Shown here piece after piece: positions 30,557-43,562 of a stretch of 64,000 bases of DNA (positions within the stretch are counted from its first letter, which is position 1; every line of letters begins with the position of its first letter). The notes below the pieces were generated by a model. That model was not told the origin of the DNA. It ran no database searches and saw only the letters and a program-made list of their open reading frames with translations. The DNA is from Cherax quadricarinatus (Eukaryota; Arthropoda; Malacostraca; Decapoda; Parastacidae). Location: assembly GCF_038502225.1 (NCBI RefSeq), contig NC_091372.1, positions 1,514,152 to 1,578,151 of the forward strand. The letters run 5' to 3'. Position numbers and translations under genes: made by a program.

Positions 30557-33500
30557 GTGAGGCCTTGAAGAAGAGTTGTTACAGTGTAGCCTTAAAGGAG
30601 GGTTGTAGTGAAGCCTTGGAGGGTTGTAGTGAAGCCTTGAAGGAGGGTTGTGGTGAAGCCTTGAAGGAGGGTTGTAGTGAAGCCTTGAAGGAGGGTTGTA
30701 GTGAAGCCTTGAAGGAGGGTTGTAGTGAAGCCTTAAAGGAGGGTTGTAGTGAAGCCTTGAAGGAGGGTTGTAGTGAAGCCTTGAAGGAGGGTTGTAGTGA
30801 AGCCTTGAAGGAGGGTTGTAGTGAAGCCTTGAAGGAGGGTTGTAGTGAAGCCTTGAAGGAGGGTTGTAGTGAAGCCTTGAAGGAGGGTTGTAGTGAAGCC
30901 TTGAAGGAGGGTTGTAGTGAAGCCTTGAAGGAGGGTTGTAGTGAAGCCTTGAAGGAGGGTTGTAGTGAAGCCTTGAAGGAGGGTTGTAGTGAAGCCTTAA
31001 AGGAGGGTTGTAGTGAAGCCTTGAAGGAGGGTTGTAGTGAAGCCTTGAAGGAGGGTTGTAGTGAAGCCTTGAAGGAGGGTTGTAGTGAAGCCTTGAAGGA
31101 GGGTTGTAGTGAAGCCTTGAAGGAGGGTTGTAGTGAAGCCTTGAAGGAGGGTTGTAGTGAAGCCTTGAAGGAGGGTTGTAGTGAAGCCTTGAAGGAGGGT
31201 TGTAGTGAAGCCTTGAAGGAGGGTTGTAGTGAAGCCTTGAAGGAGGGTTGTAGTGAAGCCTTGAAGGAGGGTTGTAGTGAAGCCTTGAAGGAGGGTTGTA
31301 GTGAAGCCTTGAAGGAGGGTTGTAGTGAAGCCTTGAAGGAGGGTTGTAGTGAAGCCTTGAAGGAGGGTTGTAGTGAAGCCTTGAAGGAGGGTTGTAGTGA
31401 AGCCTTGAAGGAGGGTTGTAGTGAAGCCTTGAAGGAGGGTTGTTACAGTGAAGCCTTGAAGGAGGGTTGTTACAGTGAAGCCTTGAAGGAGGGTTGTTAC
31501 AGTGTAGCCTTGAAGGAGGGTTGTTACAGTGAAGCCTTGAAGGAGGGTTGTTACAGTGAAGCCTTGAATGAGAGTTGTTACAGTGAAGCCTTGAAGGAGG
31601 GTTGTTACAGTGAAGCCTTGAATGAGAGTTGTTACAGTGAAGCCTTGAAGGAGGGTTGTTACAGTGTAGCCTTGAAGGAGGGTTGTTACAGTGAAGCCTT
31701 GAAGGAGGGTTGTTACAGTGAAGCCTTGAAGGAGGGTTGTTACAGTGTAGCCTTGAAGGAGGGTTGTTACAGTGTAGCCTTGAAGGAGGGTTGTTACAGT
31801 GTAGCCTTGAAGGAGGGTTGTTAGTGTAGCCTTGAAGGAGGGTTGTTACAGTGTAGCCTTGAAGGAGGGTTGTTAGTGTAGCCTTGAAGGAGGGTTGTTA
31901 CAGTGTAGCCTTGAAGGAGGGTTGTTAGTGTAGCCTTGAAGGAGGGTTGTTACAGTGTAGCCTTGAAGGAGGGTTGTTAGTGTAGCCTTGAAGGAGGGTT
32001 GTTACAGTGTAGCCTTGAAGGAGGGTTGTTAGTGTAGCCTTGAAGGAGGGTTGTTAGTGTAGCCTTGAAGGAGGGTTGTTAGTGTAGCCTTGAAGGAGGG
32101 TTGTTAGTGTAGCCTTGAAGGAGGGTTGTTAGTGTAGCCTTGAAGGAGGGTTGTTAGTGTAGCCTTGAAGGAGGGTTGTTAGTGTAGCCTTGAAGGAGGG
32201 TTGTTAGTGTAGCCTTGAAGGAGGGTTGTTAGTGTAGCCTTGAAGGAGGGTTGTTAGTGTAGCCTTGAAGGAGGGTTGTTAGTGTAGCCTTGAAGGAGGG
32301 TTGTTAGTGTAGCCTTGAAGGAGGGTTGTTAGTGTAGCCTTGAAGGAGGGTTGTTAGTGTAGCCTTGAAGGAGGGTTGTTAGTGTAGCCTTGAAGGAGGG
32401 TTGTTAGTGTAGCCTTGAAGGAGTGGCCTTGAAGGAGGGTTAGTGTAGCCTTGAAGGAGGGTTGTTAGTGTAGCCTTGAAGTGTAGTGTAGCCTTGAAGG
32501 AGGGTTGTTAGTGTAGCCTTGAAGGAGGGTTGTTAGTGTAGCCTTGAAGGAGGGTTGTTAGTGTAGCCTTGAAGGAGGGTTGTTAGTGTAGCCTTGAAGG
32601 AGGGTTGTTAGTGTAGCCTTGAAGGAGGGTTGTTAGTGTAGCCTTGAAGGAGGGTTGTTAGTGTAGCCTTGAAGGAGGGTTGTTAGTGTAGCCTTGAAGG
32701 AGGGTTGTTAGTGTAGCCTTGAAGGAGGGTTGTTAGTGTAGCCTTGAAGGAGGGTTGTTAGTGTAGCCTTGAAGGAGGGTTGTTAGTGTAGCCTTGAAGG
32801 AGGGTTGTTAGTGTAGCCTTGAAGGAGGGTTGTTAGTGTAGCCTTGAAGGAGGGTTGTTAGTGTAGCCTTGAAGGAGGGTTGTTAGTGTAGCCTTGAAGG
32901 AGGGTTGTTAGTGTAGCCTTGAAGGAGGGTTGTTAGTGTAGCCTTGAAGGAGGGTTGTTAGTGTAGCCTTGAAGGAGGGTTGTTAGTGTAGCCTTGAAGG
33001 AGGGTTGTTAGTGTAGCCTTGAAGGAGGGTTGTTAGTGTAGCCTTGAAGGAGGGTTGTTAGTGTAGCCTTGAAGGAGGGTTGTTAGTGTAGCCTTGAAGG
33101 AGGGTTGTTAGTGTAGCCTTGAAGGAGGGTTGTTAGTGTAGCCTTGAAGGAGGGTTGTTAGTGTAGCCTTGAAGGAGGGTTGTTAGTGTAGCCTTGAAGG
33201 AGGGTTGTTAGTGTAGCCTTGAAGGAGGGTTGTTAGTGTAGCCTTGAAGGAGGGTTGTTACAGTGTAGCCTTGAAGGAGGGTTGTTAGTGTAGCCTTGAA
33301 GGAGGGTTGTTAGTGTAGCCTTGAAGGAGGGTTGTTAGTGTAGCCTTGAAGGAGGGTTGTTAGTGTAGCCTTGAAGGAGGGTTGTTAGTGTAGCCTTGAA
33401 GGAGGGTTGTTAGTGTAGCCTTGAAGGAGGGTTGTTAGTGTAGCCTTGAAGGAGGGTTGTTAGTGTAGCCTTGAAGGAGGGTTGTTAGTGTAGCCTTGAA

Positions 33501-36500
33501 GTGTAGTGTAGCCTTGAAGGAGGGTTGTTAGTGTAGCCTTGAAGGAGGGTTGTTAGTGTAGCCTTGAAGGAGGGTTGTTAGTGTAGCCTTGAAGGAGGGT
33601 TGTTAGTGTAGCCTTGAAGGAGGGTTGTTAGTGTAGCCTTGAAGGAGGGTTGTTAGTGTAGCCTTGAAGGAGGGTTGTTAGTGTAGCCTTGAAGGAGGGT
33701 TGTTAGTGTAGCCTTGAAGGAGGGTTGTTAGTGTAGCCTTGAAGGAGGGTTGTTAGTGTAGCCTTGAAGGAGGGTTGTTAGTGTAGCCTTGAAGGAGGGT
33801 TGTTAGTGTAGCCTTGAAGGAGGGTTGTTAGTGTAGCCTTGAAGGAGGGTTGTTAGTGTAGCCTTGAAGGAGGGTTGTTAGTGTAGCCTTGAAGGAGGGT
33901 TGTTAGTGTAGCCTTGAAGGAGGGTTGTTAGTGTAGCCTTGAAGGAGGGTTGTTAGTGTAGCCTTGAAGGAGGGTTGTTAGTGTAGCCTTGAAGGAGGGT
34001 TGTTAGTGTAGCCTTGAAGGAGGGTTGTTAGTGTAGCCTTGAAGGAGGGTTGTTAGTGTAGCCTTGAAGGAGGGTTGTTAGTGTAGCCTTGAAGGAGGGT
34101 TGTTAGTGTAGCCTTGAAGGAGGGTTGTTAGTGTAGCCTTGAAGGAGGGTTGTTAGTGTAGCCTTGAAGGAGGGTTGTTAGTGTAGCCTTGAAGGAGGGT
34201 TGTTAGTGTAGCCTTGAAGGAGGGTTGTTAGTGTAGCCTTGAAGGAGGGTTGTTAGTGTAGCCTTGAAGGAGGGTTGTTAGTGTAGCCTTGAAGGAGGGT
34301 TGTTAGTGTAGCCTTGAAGGAGGGTTGTTAGTGTAGCCTTGAAGGAGGGTTGTTAGTGTAGCCTTGAAGGAGGGTTGTTAGTGTAGCCTTGAAGTGTAGC
34401 CTTGTAGGATGGTTGTTAGTGTAGCCTTGAAGGAGGGTTGTTAGTGTAGCCTTGAAGGAGGGTTGTTAGTGTAGCCTTGAAGGAGGGTTGTTAGTGTAGC
34501 CTTGAAGGAGGGTTGTTAGTGTAGTGTAGCCTTGAAGGAGGGTTGTTAGTGTAGCCTTGAAGGAGGGTTGTTAGTGTAGCCTTGAAGGAGGGTTGTTAGT
34601 GTAGCCTTGAAGGAGGGTTGTTAGTGTAGCCTTGAAGGAGGGTTGTTAGTGTAGCCTTGAAGGAGGGTTGTTAGTGTAGCCTTGAAGGAGGGTTGTTAGT
34701 GTAGCCTTGAAGGAGGGTTGTTAGTGTAGCCTTGAAGGAGGGTTGTTAGTGTAGCCTTGAAGGAGGGTTGTTAGTGTAGCCTTGAAGGAGGGTTGTTAGT
34801 GTAGCCTTGAAGGAGGGTTGTTAGTGTAGCCTTGAAGGAGGGGTGTTAGGTAGCCTTGAAGGAGGGTTAGTGTAGACTTGTAGGATGGTTGTTAGTGTAG
34901 CCTTGAAGGAGGGTTGTTAGTGTAGCCTTGAAGGAGGGTTGTTAGTGTGTTAGTGTAGCCTTGAAGGAGGGTTGTTAGTGTAGCCTTGAAGGAGGGTTGT
35001 TACAGTGTAGCCTTGAAGGAGGGTTGTTACAGTGTAGCCTTGAAGGAGGGTTGTTAGTGTAGCCTTGAAGGAGGGTTGTTACAGTGTAGCCTTGAAGGAG
35101 GGTTGTTACAGTGTAGCCTTGAAGGAGGGTTGTTACAGTGTAGCCTTGAAGGAGGGTTGTTACAGTGTAGCCTTGAAGGAGGGTTGTTACAGTGTAGCCT
35201 TGAAGGAGGGTTGTTACAGTGTAGCCTTGAAGGAGGGTTGTTAGTGTAGCCTTGAAGGAGGGTTGTTACAGTGTAGCCTTGAAGGAGGGTTGTTAGTGTA
35301 GCCTTGAAGGAGGGTTGTTAGTGTAGCCTTGAAGGAGGGTTGTTAGTGTAGCCTTGAAGGAGGGTTGTTAGTGTAGCCTTGAAGGAGGGTTGTTAGTGTA
35401 GCCTTGAAGGAGGGTTGTTAGTGTAGCCTTGAAGGAGGGTTGTTAGTGTAGCCTTGAAGGAGGGTTGTTAGTGTAGCCTTGAAGGAGGGTTGTTAGTGTA
35501 GCCTTGAAGGAGGGTTGTTACAGTGTAGCCTTGAAGGAGGGTTGTTACAGTGTAGCCTTGAAGGAGGGTTGTTACAGTGTAGCCTTGAAGGAGGGTTGTT
35601 ACAGTGTAGCCTTGAAGGAGGGTTGTTACAGTGTAGCCTTGAAGGAGGGTTGTTACAGTGTAGCCTTGAAGGAGGGTTGTTACAGTGTAGCCTTGAAGGA
35701 GGGTTGTTACAGTGTAGCCTTGAAGGAGGGTTGTTACAGTGTAGCCTTGAAGGAGGGTTGTTACAGTGTAGCCTTGAAGGAGGGTTGTTAGTGTAGCCTT
35801 GAAGGAGGGTTGTTAGTGTAGCCTTGAAGGAGGGTTGTTAGTGTAGCCTTGAAGGAGGGTTGTTAGTGTAGCCTTGAAGGAGGGTTGTTACAGTGTAGCC
35901 TTGAAGGAGGGTTGTTACAGTGTAGCCTTGAAGGAGGGTTGTTACAGTGTAGCCTTGAAGGAGGGTTGTTACAGTGTAGCCTTGAAGGAGGGTTGTTACA
36001 GTGTAGCCTTGAAGGAGGGTTGTTACAGTGTAGCCTTGAAGGAGGGTTGTTACAGTGTAGCCTTGAAGGAGGGTTGTTAGTGTAGCCTTGAAGGAGGGTT
36101 GTTAGTGTAGCCTTGAAGGAGGGTTGTTAGTGTAGCCTTGAAGGAGGGTTGTTAGTGTAGCCTTGAAGGAGGGTTGTTACAGTGTAGCCTTGAAGGAGGG
36201 TTGTTAGTGTAGCCTTGAAGGAGGGTTGTTAGTGTAGCCTTGAAGGAGGGTTGTTAGTGTAGCCTTGAAGGAGGGTTGTTAGTGTAGCCTTGAAGGAGGG
36301 TTGTTAGTGTAGCCTTGAAGGAGGGTTGTTACAGTGTAGCCTTGAAGGAGGGTTGTTAGTGTAGCCTTGAAGGAGGGTTGTTACAGTGTAGCCTTGAAGG
36401 AGGGTTGTTACAGTGTAGCCTTGAAGGAGGGTTGTTAGTGTAGCCTTGAAGGAGGGTGTAGCCTTGAAGGATGGTTGTTACAGTGTAGCCTTGAAGGAGG

Positions 36501-36615
36501 GTTGTTAGTGTAGCCTTGAAGGAGGGTTGTTACAGTGTAGCCTTGAAGGAGGGTTGTTAGTGTAGCCTTGAAGGAGGGTTGTTAGTGTAGCCTTGAAGGA
36601 GGGTTGTTACAGTGT
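30557..36615. repeat. Satellite 2: 24/27/25-bp tandem array, about 240 units
   Basis: The core is gccttgaaggagggttgt. Three lengths occur in zones: 24 bp with agtgaa (30590-31440), 27 bp with tacagtg (31440-31830), a strict 27+25 alternation giving a 52-bp dimer (31823-32027), then almost uniform 25 bp (32028-34980) and mixed 25/27 to the end. Rearranged units (cttgaagtgtagtgtagcc) recur at 32477 and 33497, exactly 1020 bp apart. The open frame over the 24- and 27-bp zones has no ATG. Confidence 0.97.
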
Positions 36616-36687
36616 CAGTCTGAGCTGACAGACCTCAGTGGCTGTAGTCAAGTTTTCTAGTGAAGGTTTATCATTCCAGCACAGTAA
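36616..36687. other. 72-bp non-repeat island between satellites 2 and 3
   Basis: Short spacer that includes a small palindrome, gtcag/ctgac around 36617-36631. No coding sense. It is the point where strand composition of the arrays reverses. Confidence 0.7.
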
Positions 36688-39600
36688 CCAGTTCCTCATA
36701 CTCCAGACTGACCTGACTCCACCAGTTCCTCATACTCCAGACTGACCTGACTCCACCAGTTCCTCATACTCCAGACTGACCTGACTCCACCAGTTCCTCA
36801 TACTCCAGACTGACCTGACTCCACCAGTTCCTCATACTCCAGACTGACCTGACTCCACCAGTTCCTCATACTCCAGACTGACCTGACTCCACCAGTTCCT
36901 CATACTCCAGACTGACCTGACTCCACCAGTTCCTCATACTCCAGACTGACCTGACTCCACCAGTTCCTCATACTCCAGACTGACCTGACTCCACCAGTTC
37001 CTCATACTCCAGACTGACCTGACTCCACCAGTTCCTCATACTCCAGACTGACCTGACTCCACCAGTTCCTCATACTCCAGACTGACCTGACTCCACCAGT
37101 TCCTCATACTCCAGACTGACCTGACTCCACCAGTTCCTCATACTCCAGACTGACCTGACTCCACCAGTTCCTCATACTCCAGACTGACCTGACTCCACCA
37201 GTTCCTCATACTCCAGACTGACCTGACTCCACCAGTTCCTCATACTCCAGACTGACCTGACTCCACCAGTTCCTCATACTCCAGACTGACCTGACTCCAC
37301 CAGTTCCTCATACTCCAGACTGACCTGACTCCACCAGTTCCTCATACTCCAGACTGACCTGACTCCACCAGTTCCTCATACTCCAGACTGACCTGACTCC
37401 ACCAGTTCCTCATACTCCAGACTGACCTGACTCCACCAGTTCCTCATACTCCAGACTGACCTGACTCCACCAGTTCCTCATACTCCAGACTGACCTGACT
37501 CCACCAGTTCCTCATACTCCAGACTGACCTGACTCCACCAGTTCCTCATACTCCAGACTGACCTGACTCCTCCAGTTCCTCATACTCCAGACTGACCTGA
37601 CTCCACCAGTTCCTCATACTCCAGACTGACCTGACTCCACCAGTTCCTCATACTCCAGACTGACCTGACTCCACCAGTTCCTCATACTCCAGACTGACCT
37701 GACTCCACCAGTTCCTCATACTCCAGACTGACCTGACTCCACCAGTTCCTCATACTCCAGACTGACCTGACTCCACCAGTTCCTCATACTCCAGACTGAC
37801 CTGACTCCACCAGTTCCTCATACTCCAGACTGACCTGACTCCACCAGTTCCTCATACTCCAGACTGACCTGACTCCACCAGTTCCTCATACTCCAGACTG
37901 ACCTGACTCCACCAGTTCCTCATACTCCAGACTGACCTGACTCCACCAGTTCCTCATACTCCAGACTGACCTGACTCCACCAGTTCCTCATACTCCAGAC
38001 TGACCTGACTCCACCAGTTCCTCATACTCCAGACTGACCTGACTCCACCAGTTCCTCATACTCCAGACTGACCTGACTCCACCAGTTCCTCATACTCCAG
38101 ACTGACCTGACTCCACCAGTTCCTCATACTCCAGACTGACCTGACTCCACCAGTTCCTCATACTCCAGACTGACCTGACTCCACCAGTTCCTCATACTCC
38201 AGACTGACCTGACTCCACCAGTTCCTCATACTCCAGACTGACCTGACTCCACCAGTTCCTCATACTCCAGACTGACCTGACTCCACCAGTTCCTCATACT
38301 CCAGACTGACCTGACTCCACCAGTTCCTCATACTCCAGACTGACCTGACTCCACCAGTTCCTCATACTCCAGACTGACCTGACTCCACCAGTTCCTCATA
38401 CTCCAGACTGACCTGACTCCACCAGTTCCTCATACTCCAGACTGACCTGACTCCACCAGTTCCTCATACTCCAGACTGACCTGACTCCACCAGTTCCTCA
38501 TACTCCAGACTGACCTGACTCCACCAGTTCCTCATACTCCAGACTGACCTGACTCCACCAGTTCCTCATACTCCAGACTGACCTGACTCCACCAGTTCCT
38601 CATACTCCAGACTGACCTGACTCCACCAGTTCCTCATACTCCAGACTGACCTGACTCCACCAGTTCCTCATACTCCAGACTGACCTGACTCCACCAGTTC
38701 CTCATACTCCATACTCCAGACTGACCTGACTCCACCAGTTCCTCATACTCCAGACTGACCTGACTCCACCAGTTCCTCATACTCCAGACTGACCTGACTC
38801 CACCAGTTCCTCATACTCCAGACTGACCTGACTCCACCAGTTCCTCATACTCCAGACTGACCTGACTCCACCAGTTCCTCATACTCCAGACTGACCTGAC
38901 TCCACCAGTTCCTCATACTCCAGACTGACCTGACTCCACCAGTTCCTCATACTCCAGACTGACCTGACTCCACCAGTTCCTCATACTCCAGACTGACCTG
39001 ACTCCACCAGTTCCTCATACTCCAGACTGACCTGACTCCACCAGTTCCTCATACTCCAGACTGACCTGACTCCACCAGTTCCTCATACTCCAGACTGACC
39101 TGACTCCACCAGTTCCTCATACTCCAGACTGACCTGACTCCACCAGTTCCTCATACTCCAGACTGACCTGACTCCACCAGTTCCTCATACTCCAGACTGA
39201 CCTGACTCCACCAGTTCCTCATACTCCAGACTGACCTGACTCCACCAGTTCCTCATACTCCAGACTGACCTGACTCCACCAGTTCCTCATACTCCAGACT
39301 GACCTGACTCCACCAGTTCCTCATACTCCAGACTGACCTGACTCCACCAGTTCCTCATACTCCAGACTGACCTGACTCCACCAGTTCCTCATACTCCAGA
39401 CTGACCTGACTCCACCAGTTCCTCATACTCCAGACTGACCTGACTCCACCAGTTCCTCATACTCCAGACTGACCTGACTCCACCAGTTCCTCATACTCCA
39501 GACTGACCTGACTCCACCAGTTCCTCATACTCCAGACTGACCTGACTCCACCAGTTCCTCATACTCCAGACTGACCTGACTCCACCAGTTCCTCATACTC

Positions 39601-42600
39601 CAGACTGACCTGACTCCACCAGTTCCTCATACTCCAGACTGACCTGACTCCACCAGTTCCTCATACTCCAGACTGACCTGACTCCACCAGTTCCTCATAC
39701 TCCAGACTGACCTGACTCCACCAGTTCCTCATACTCCAGACTGACCTGACTCCACCAGTTCCTCATACTCCAGACTGACCTGACTCCACCAGTTCCTCAT
39801 ACTCCAGACTGACCTGACTCCACCAGTTCCTCATACTCCAGACTGACCTGACTCCACCAGTTCCTCATACTCCAGACTGACCTGACTCCACCAGTTCCAG
39901 TTCCTCATACTCCAGACTGACCTGACTCCACCAGTTCCTCATACTCCAGACTGACCTGACTCCACCAGTTCCTCATACTCCAGACTGACCTGACTCCACC
40001 AGTTCCTCATACTCCAGACTGACCTGACTCCACCAGTTCCTCATACTCCAGACTGACCTGACTCCACCAGTTCCTCATACTCCAGACTGACCTGACTCCA
40101 CCAGTTCCTCATACTCCAGACTGACCTGACTCCACCAGTTCCTCATACTCCAGACTGACCTGACTCCACCAGTTCCTCATACTCCAGACTGACCTGACTC
40201 CACCAGTTCCTCATACTCCAGACTGACCTGACTCCACCAGTTCCTCATACTCCAGACTGACCTGACTCCACCAGTTCCTCATACTCCAGACTGACCTGAC
40301 TCCACCAGTTCCTCATACTCCAGACTGACCTGACTCCACCAGTTCCTCATACTCCAGACTGACCTGACTCCACCAGTTCCTCATACTCCAGACTGACCTG
40401 ACTCCACCAGTTCCTCATACTCCAGACTGACCTGACTCCACCAGTTCCTCATACTCCAGACTGACCTGACTCCACCAGTTCCTCATACTCCAGACTGACC
40501 TGACTCCACCAGTTCCTCATACTCCAGACTGACCTGACTCCACCAGTTCCTCATACTCCAGACTGACCTGACTCCACCAGTTCCTCATACTCCAGACTGA
40601 CCTGACTCCACCAGTTCCTCATACTCCAGACTGACCTGACTCCACCAGTTCCTCATACTCCAGACTGACCTGACTCCACCAGTTCCTCATACTCCAGACT
40701 GACCTGACTCCACCATACTCCAGACTGACCTCTCTCATACTCCAGACTGACCTGACTCCACCAGTTCCTCATACTCCAGACTGACCTGACTCCACCAGTT
40801 CCTCATACTCCAGACTGACCTGACTCCACCAGTTCCTCATACTCCAGACTGACCTGACTCCACCAGTTCCTCATACTCCAGACTGACCTGACTCCATTCC
40901 TCATACTCCAGACTGACCTGACTCCACCAGTTCCTCATACTCCAGACTGACCTGACTCCACCAGTTCCTCATACTCCAGACTGACCTGACTCCACCAGTT
41001 CCTCATACTCCAGACTGACCTGACTCCACCAGTTCCTCATACTCCAGACTGACCTGACTCCACCAGTTCCTCATACTCCAGACTGACCTGACTCCACCAG
41101 TTCCTCATACTCCAGACTGACCTGACTCCACCAGTTCCTCATACTCCAGACTGACCTGACTCCACCAGTTCCTCATACTCCAGACTGACCTGACTCCACC
41201 AGTTCCTCATACTCCAGACTGACCTGACTCCACCAGTTCCTCATACTCCAGACTGACCTGACTCCACCAGTTCCTCATACTCCAGACTGACCTGACTCCA
41301 CCAGTTCCTCATACTCCAGACTGACCTGACTCCACCAGTTCCTCATACTCCAGACTGACCTGACTCCACCAGTTCCTCATACTCCAGACTGACCTGACTC
41401 CACCAGTTCCTCATACTCCAGACTGACCTGACTCCACCAGTTCCTCATACTCCAGACTGACCTGACTCCACCAGTTCCTCATACTCCAGACTGACCTGAC
41501 TCCACCAGTTCCTCATACTCCAGACTGACCTGACTCCACCAGTTCCTCATACTCCAGACTGACCTGACTCCACCAGTTCCTCATACTCCAGACTGACCTG
41601 ACTCCACCAGTTCCTCATACTCCAGACTGACCTGACTCCACCAGTTCCTCATACTCCAGACTGACCTGACTCCACCAGTTCCTCATACTCCAGACTGACC
41701 TGACTCCACCAGTTCCAGTTCCTCATACTCCAGACTGACCTGACTCCACCAGTTCCTCATACTCCAGACTGACCTGACTCCACCAGTTCCTCATACTCCA
41801 GACTGACCTGACTCCACCAGTTCCTCATACTCCAGACTGACCTGACTCCACCAGTTCCTCATACTCCAGACTGACCTGACTCCACCAGTTCCTCATACTC
41901 CTTACTCCAGACTGTCCTGACTCCACCAGTTCCTCATACTCCAGACTGACCTGACTCCACCAGTTCCATCATACTCTCCACCAGAGTGACATGACTCCAC
42001 CAGTTCCTCATACTCCAGACTGACCTGACTCCACCAGTTCCTCATACTCCAGACTGACCTGACTCCACCAGTTCCTCATACTCCAGACTGACCTGACTCC
42101 ACCAGTTCCTCATACTCCAGACTGACCTGACTCCACCAGTTCCTCATACTCCAGACTGACCTGACTCCACCAGTTCCTCATACTCCAGACTGACCTGACT
42201 CCACCAGTTCCTCATACTCCAGACTGACCTGACTCCACCAGTTCCTCATACTCCAGACTGACCTGACTCCACCAGTTCCTCATACTCCAGACTGACCTGA
42301 CTCCACCAGTTCCTCATACTCCAGACTGACCTGACTCCACCAGTTCCTCATACTCCAGACTGACCTGACTCCACCAGTTCCTCATACTCCAGACTGACCT
42401 GACTCCACCAGTTCCTCATACTCCAGACTGACCTGACTCCACCAGTTCCTCATACTCCAGACTGACCTGACTCCACCAGTTCCTCATACTCCAGACTGAC
42501 CTGACTCCACCAGTTCCTCATACTCCAGACTGACCTGACTCCACCAGTTCCTCATACTCCAGACTGACCTGACTCCACCAGTTCCTCATACTCCAGACTG

Positions 42601-43562
42601 ACCTGACTCCTCCAGTTCCTCATACTCCAGACTGACCTGACTCCACCAGTTCCTCATACTCCAGACTGACCTGACTCCACCAGTTCCTCATACTCCAGAC
42701 TGACCTGACTCCACCAGTTCCTCATACTCCAGACTGACCTGACTCCACCAGTTCCTCATACTCCAGACTGACCTGACTCCACCAGTTCCTCATACTCCAG
42801 ACTGACCTGACTCCACCAGTTCCTCATACTCCAGACTGACCTGACTCCACCAGTTCCTCATACTCCAGACTGACCTGACTCCACCAGTTCCTCATACTCC
42901 AGACTGACCTGACTCCACCAGTTTCTCATACTCCAGACTGACCTGACTCCACCAGTTCCTCATACTCCAGACTGACCTGACTCCACCAGTTCCTCATACT
43001 CCAGACTGACCTGACTCCACCAGTTCCTCATACTCCAGACTGACCTGACTCCACCAGTTCCTCATACTCCAGACTGACCTGACTCCACCAGTTCCTCATA
43101 CTCCAGACTGACCTGACTCCACCAGTTCCTCATACTCCAGACTGACCTGACTCCACCAGTTCCTCATACTCCAGACTGACCTGACTCCACCAGTTCCTCA
43201 TACTCCAGACTGACCTGACTCCACCAGTTCCTCATACTCCAGACTGACCTGACTCCACCAGTTCCTCATACTCCAGACTGACCTGACTCCACCAGTTCCT
43301 CATACTCCAGACTGACCTGACTCCACCAGTTCCTCATACTCCAGACTGACCTGACTCCACCAGTTCCTCATACTCCAGACTGACCTGACTCCACCAGTTC
43401 CTCATACTCCAGACTGACCTGACTCCACCAGTTCCTCATACTCCAGACTGACCTGACTCCACCAGTTCCTCATACTCCAGACTGACCTGACTCCACCAGT
43501 TCCTCATACTCCAGACTGACCTGACTCCTCCAGTTCCTCATACTCCAGACTGACCTGACTCC
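36688..43562. repeat. Satellite 3: highly uniform 34-bp array, about 202 units
   Basis: The unit is cagttcctcatactccagac, then tgacctgactccac. Most units are identical. Exceptions: a partial duplication at 38707, ccagttccagttcc at 39893 and again at 41713, scrambled units at 40715-40740, 40892 and 41900-41990, and gactcctccag at 37567, 42607 and 43526. The paired exceptions indicate block duplications inside the array. Confidence 0.98.

Noticed and set aside
30565..31824. 420-codon frame of EALKEGCS repeats in satellite 2
   Set aside because: It begins at a TTG, not an ATG, and stays open only because 24 and 27 are multiples of three. It ends at once when 25-bp units appear.
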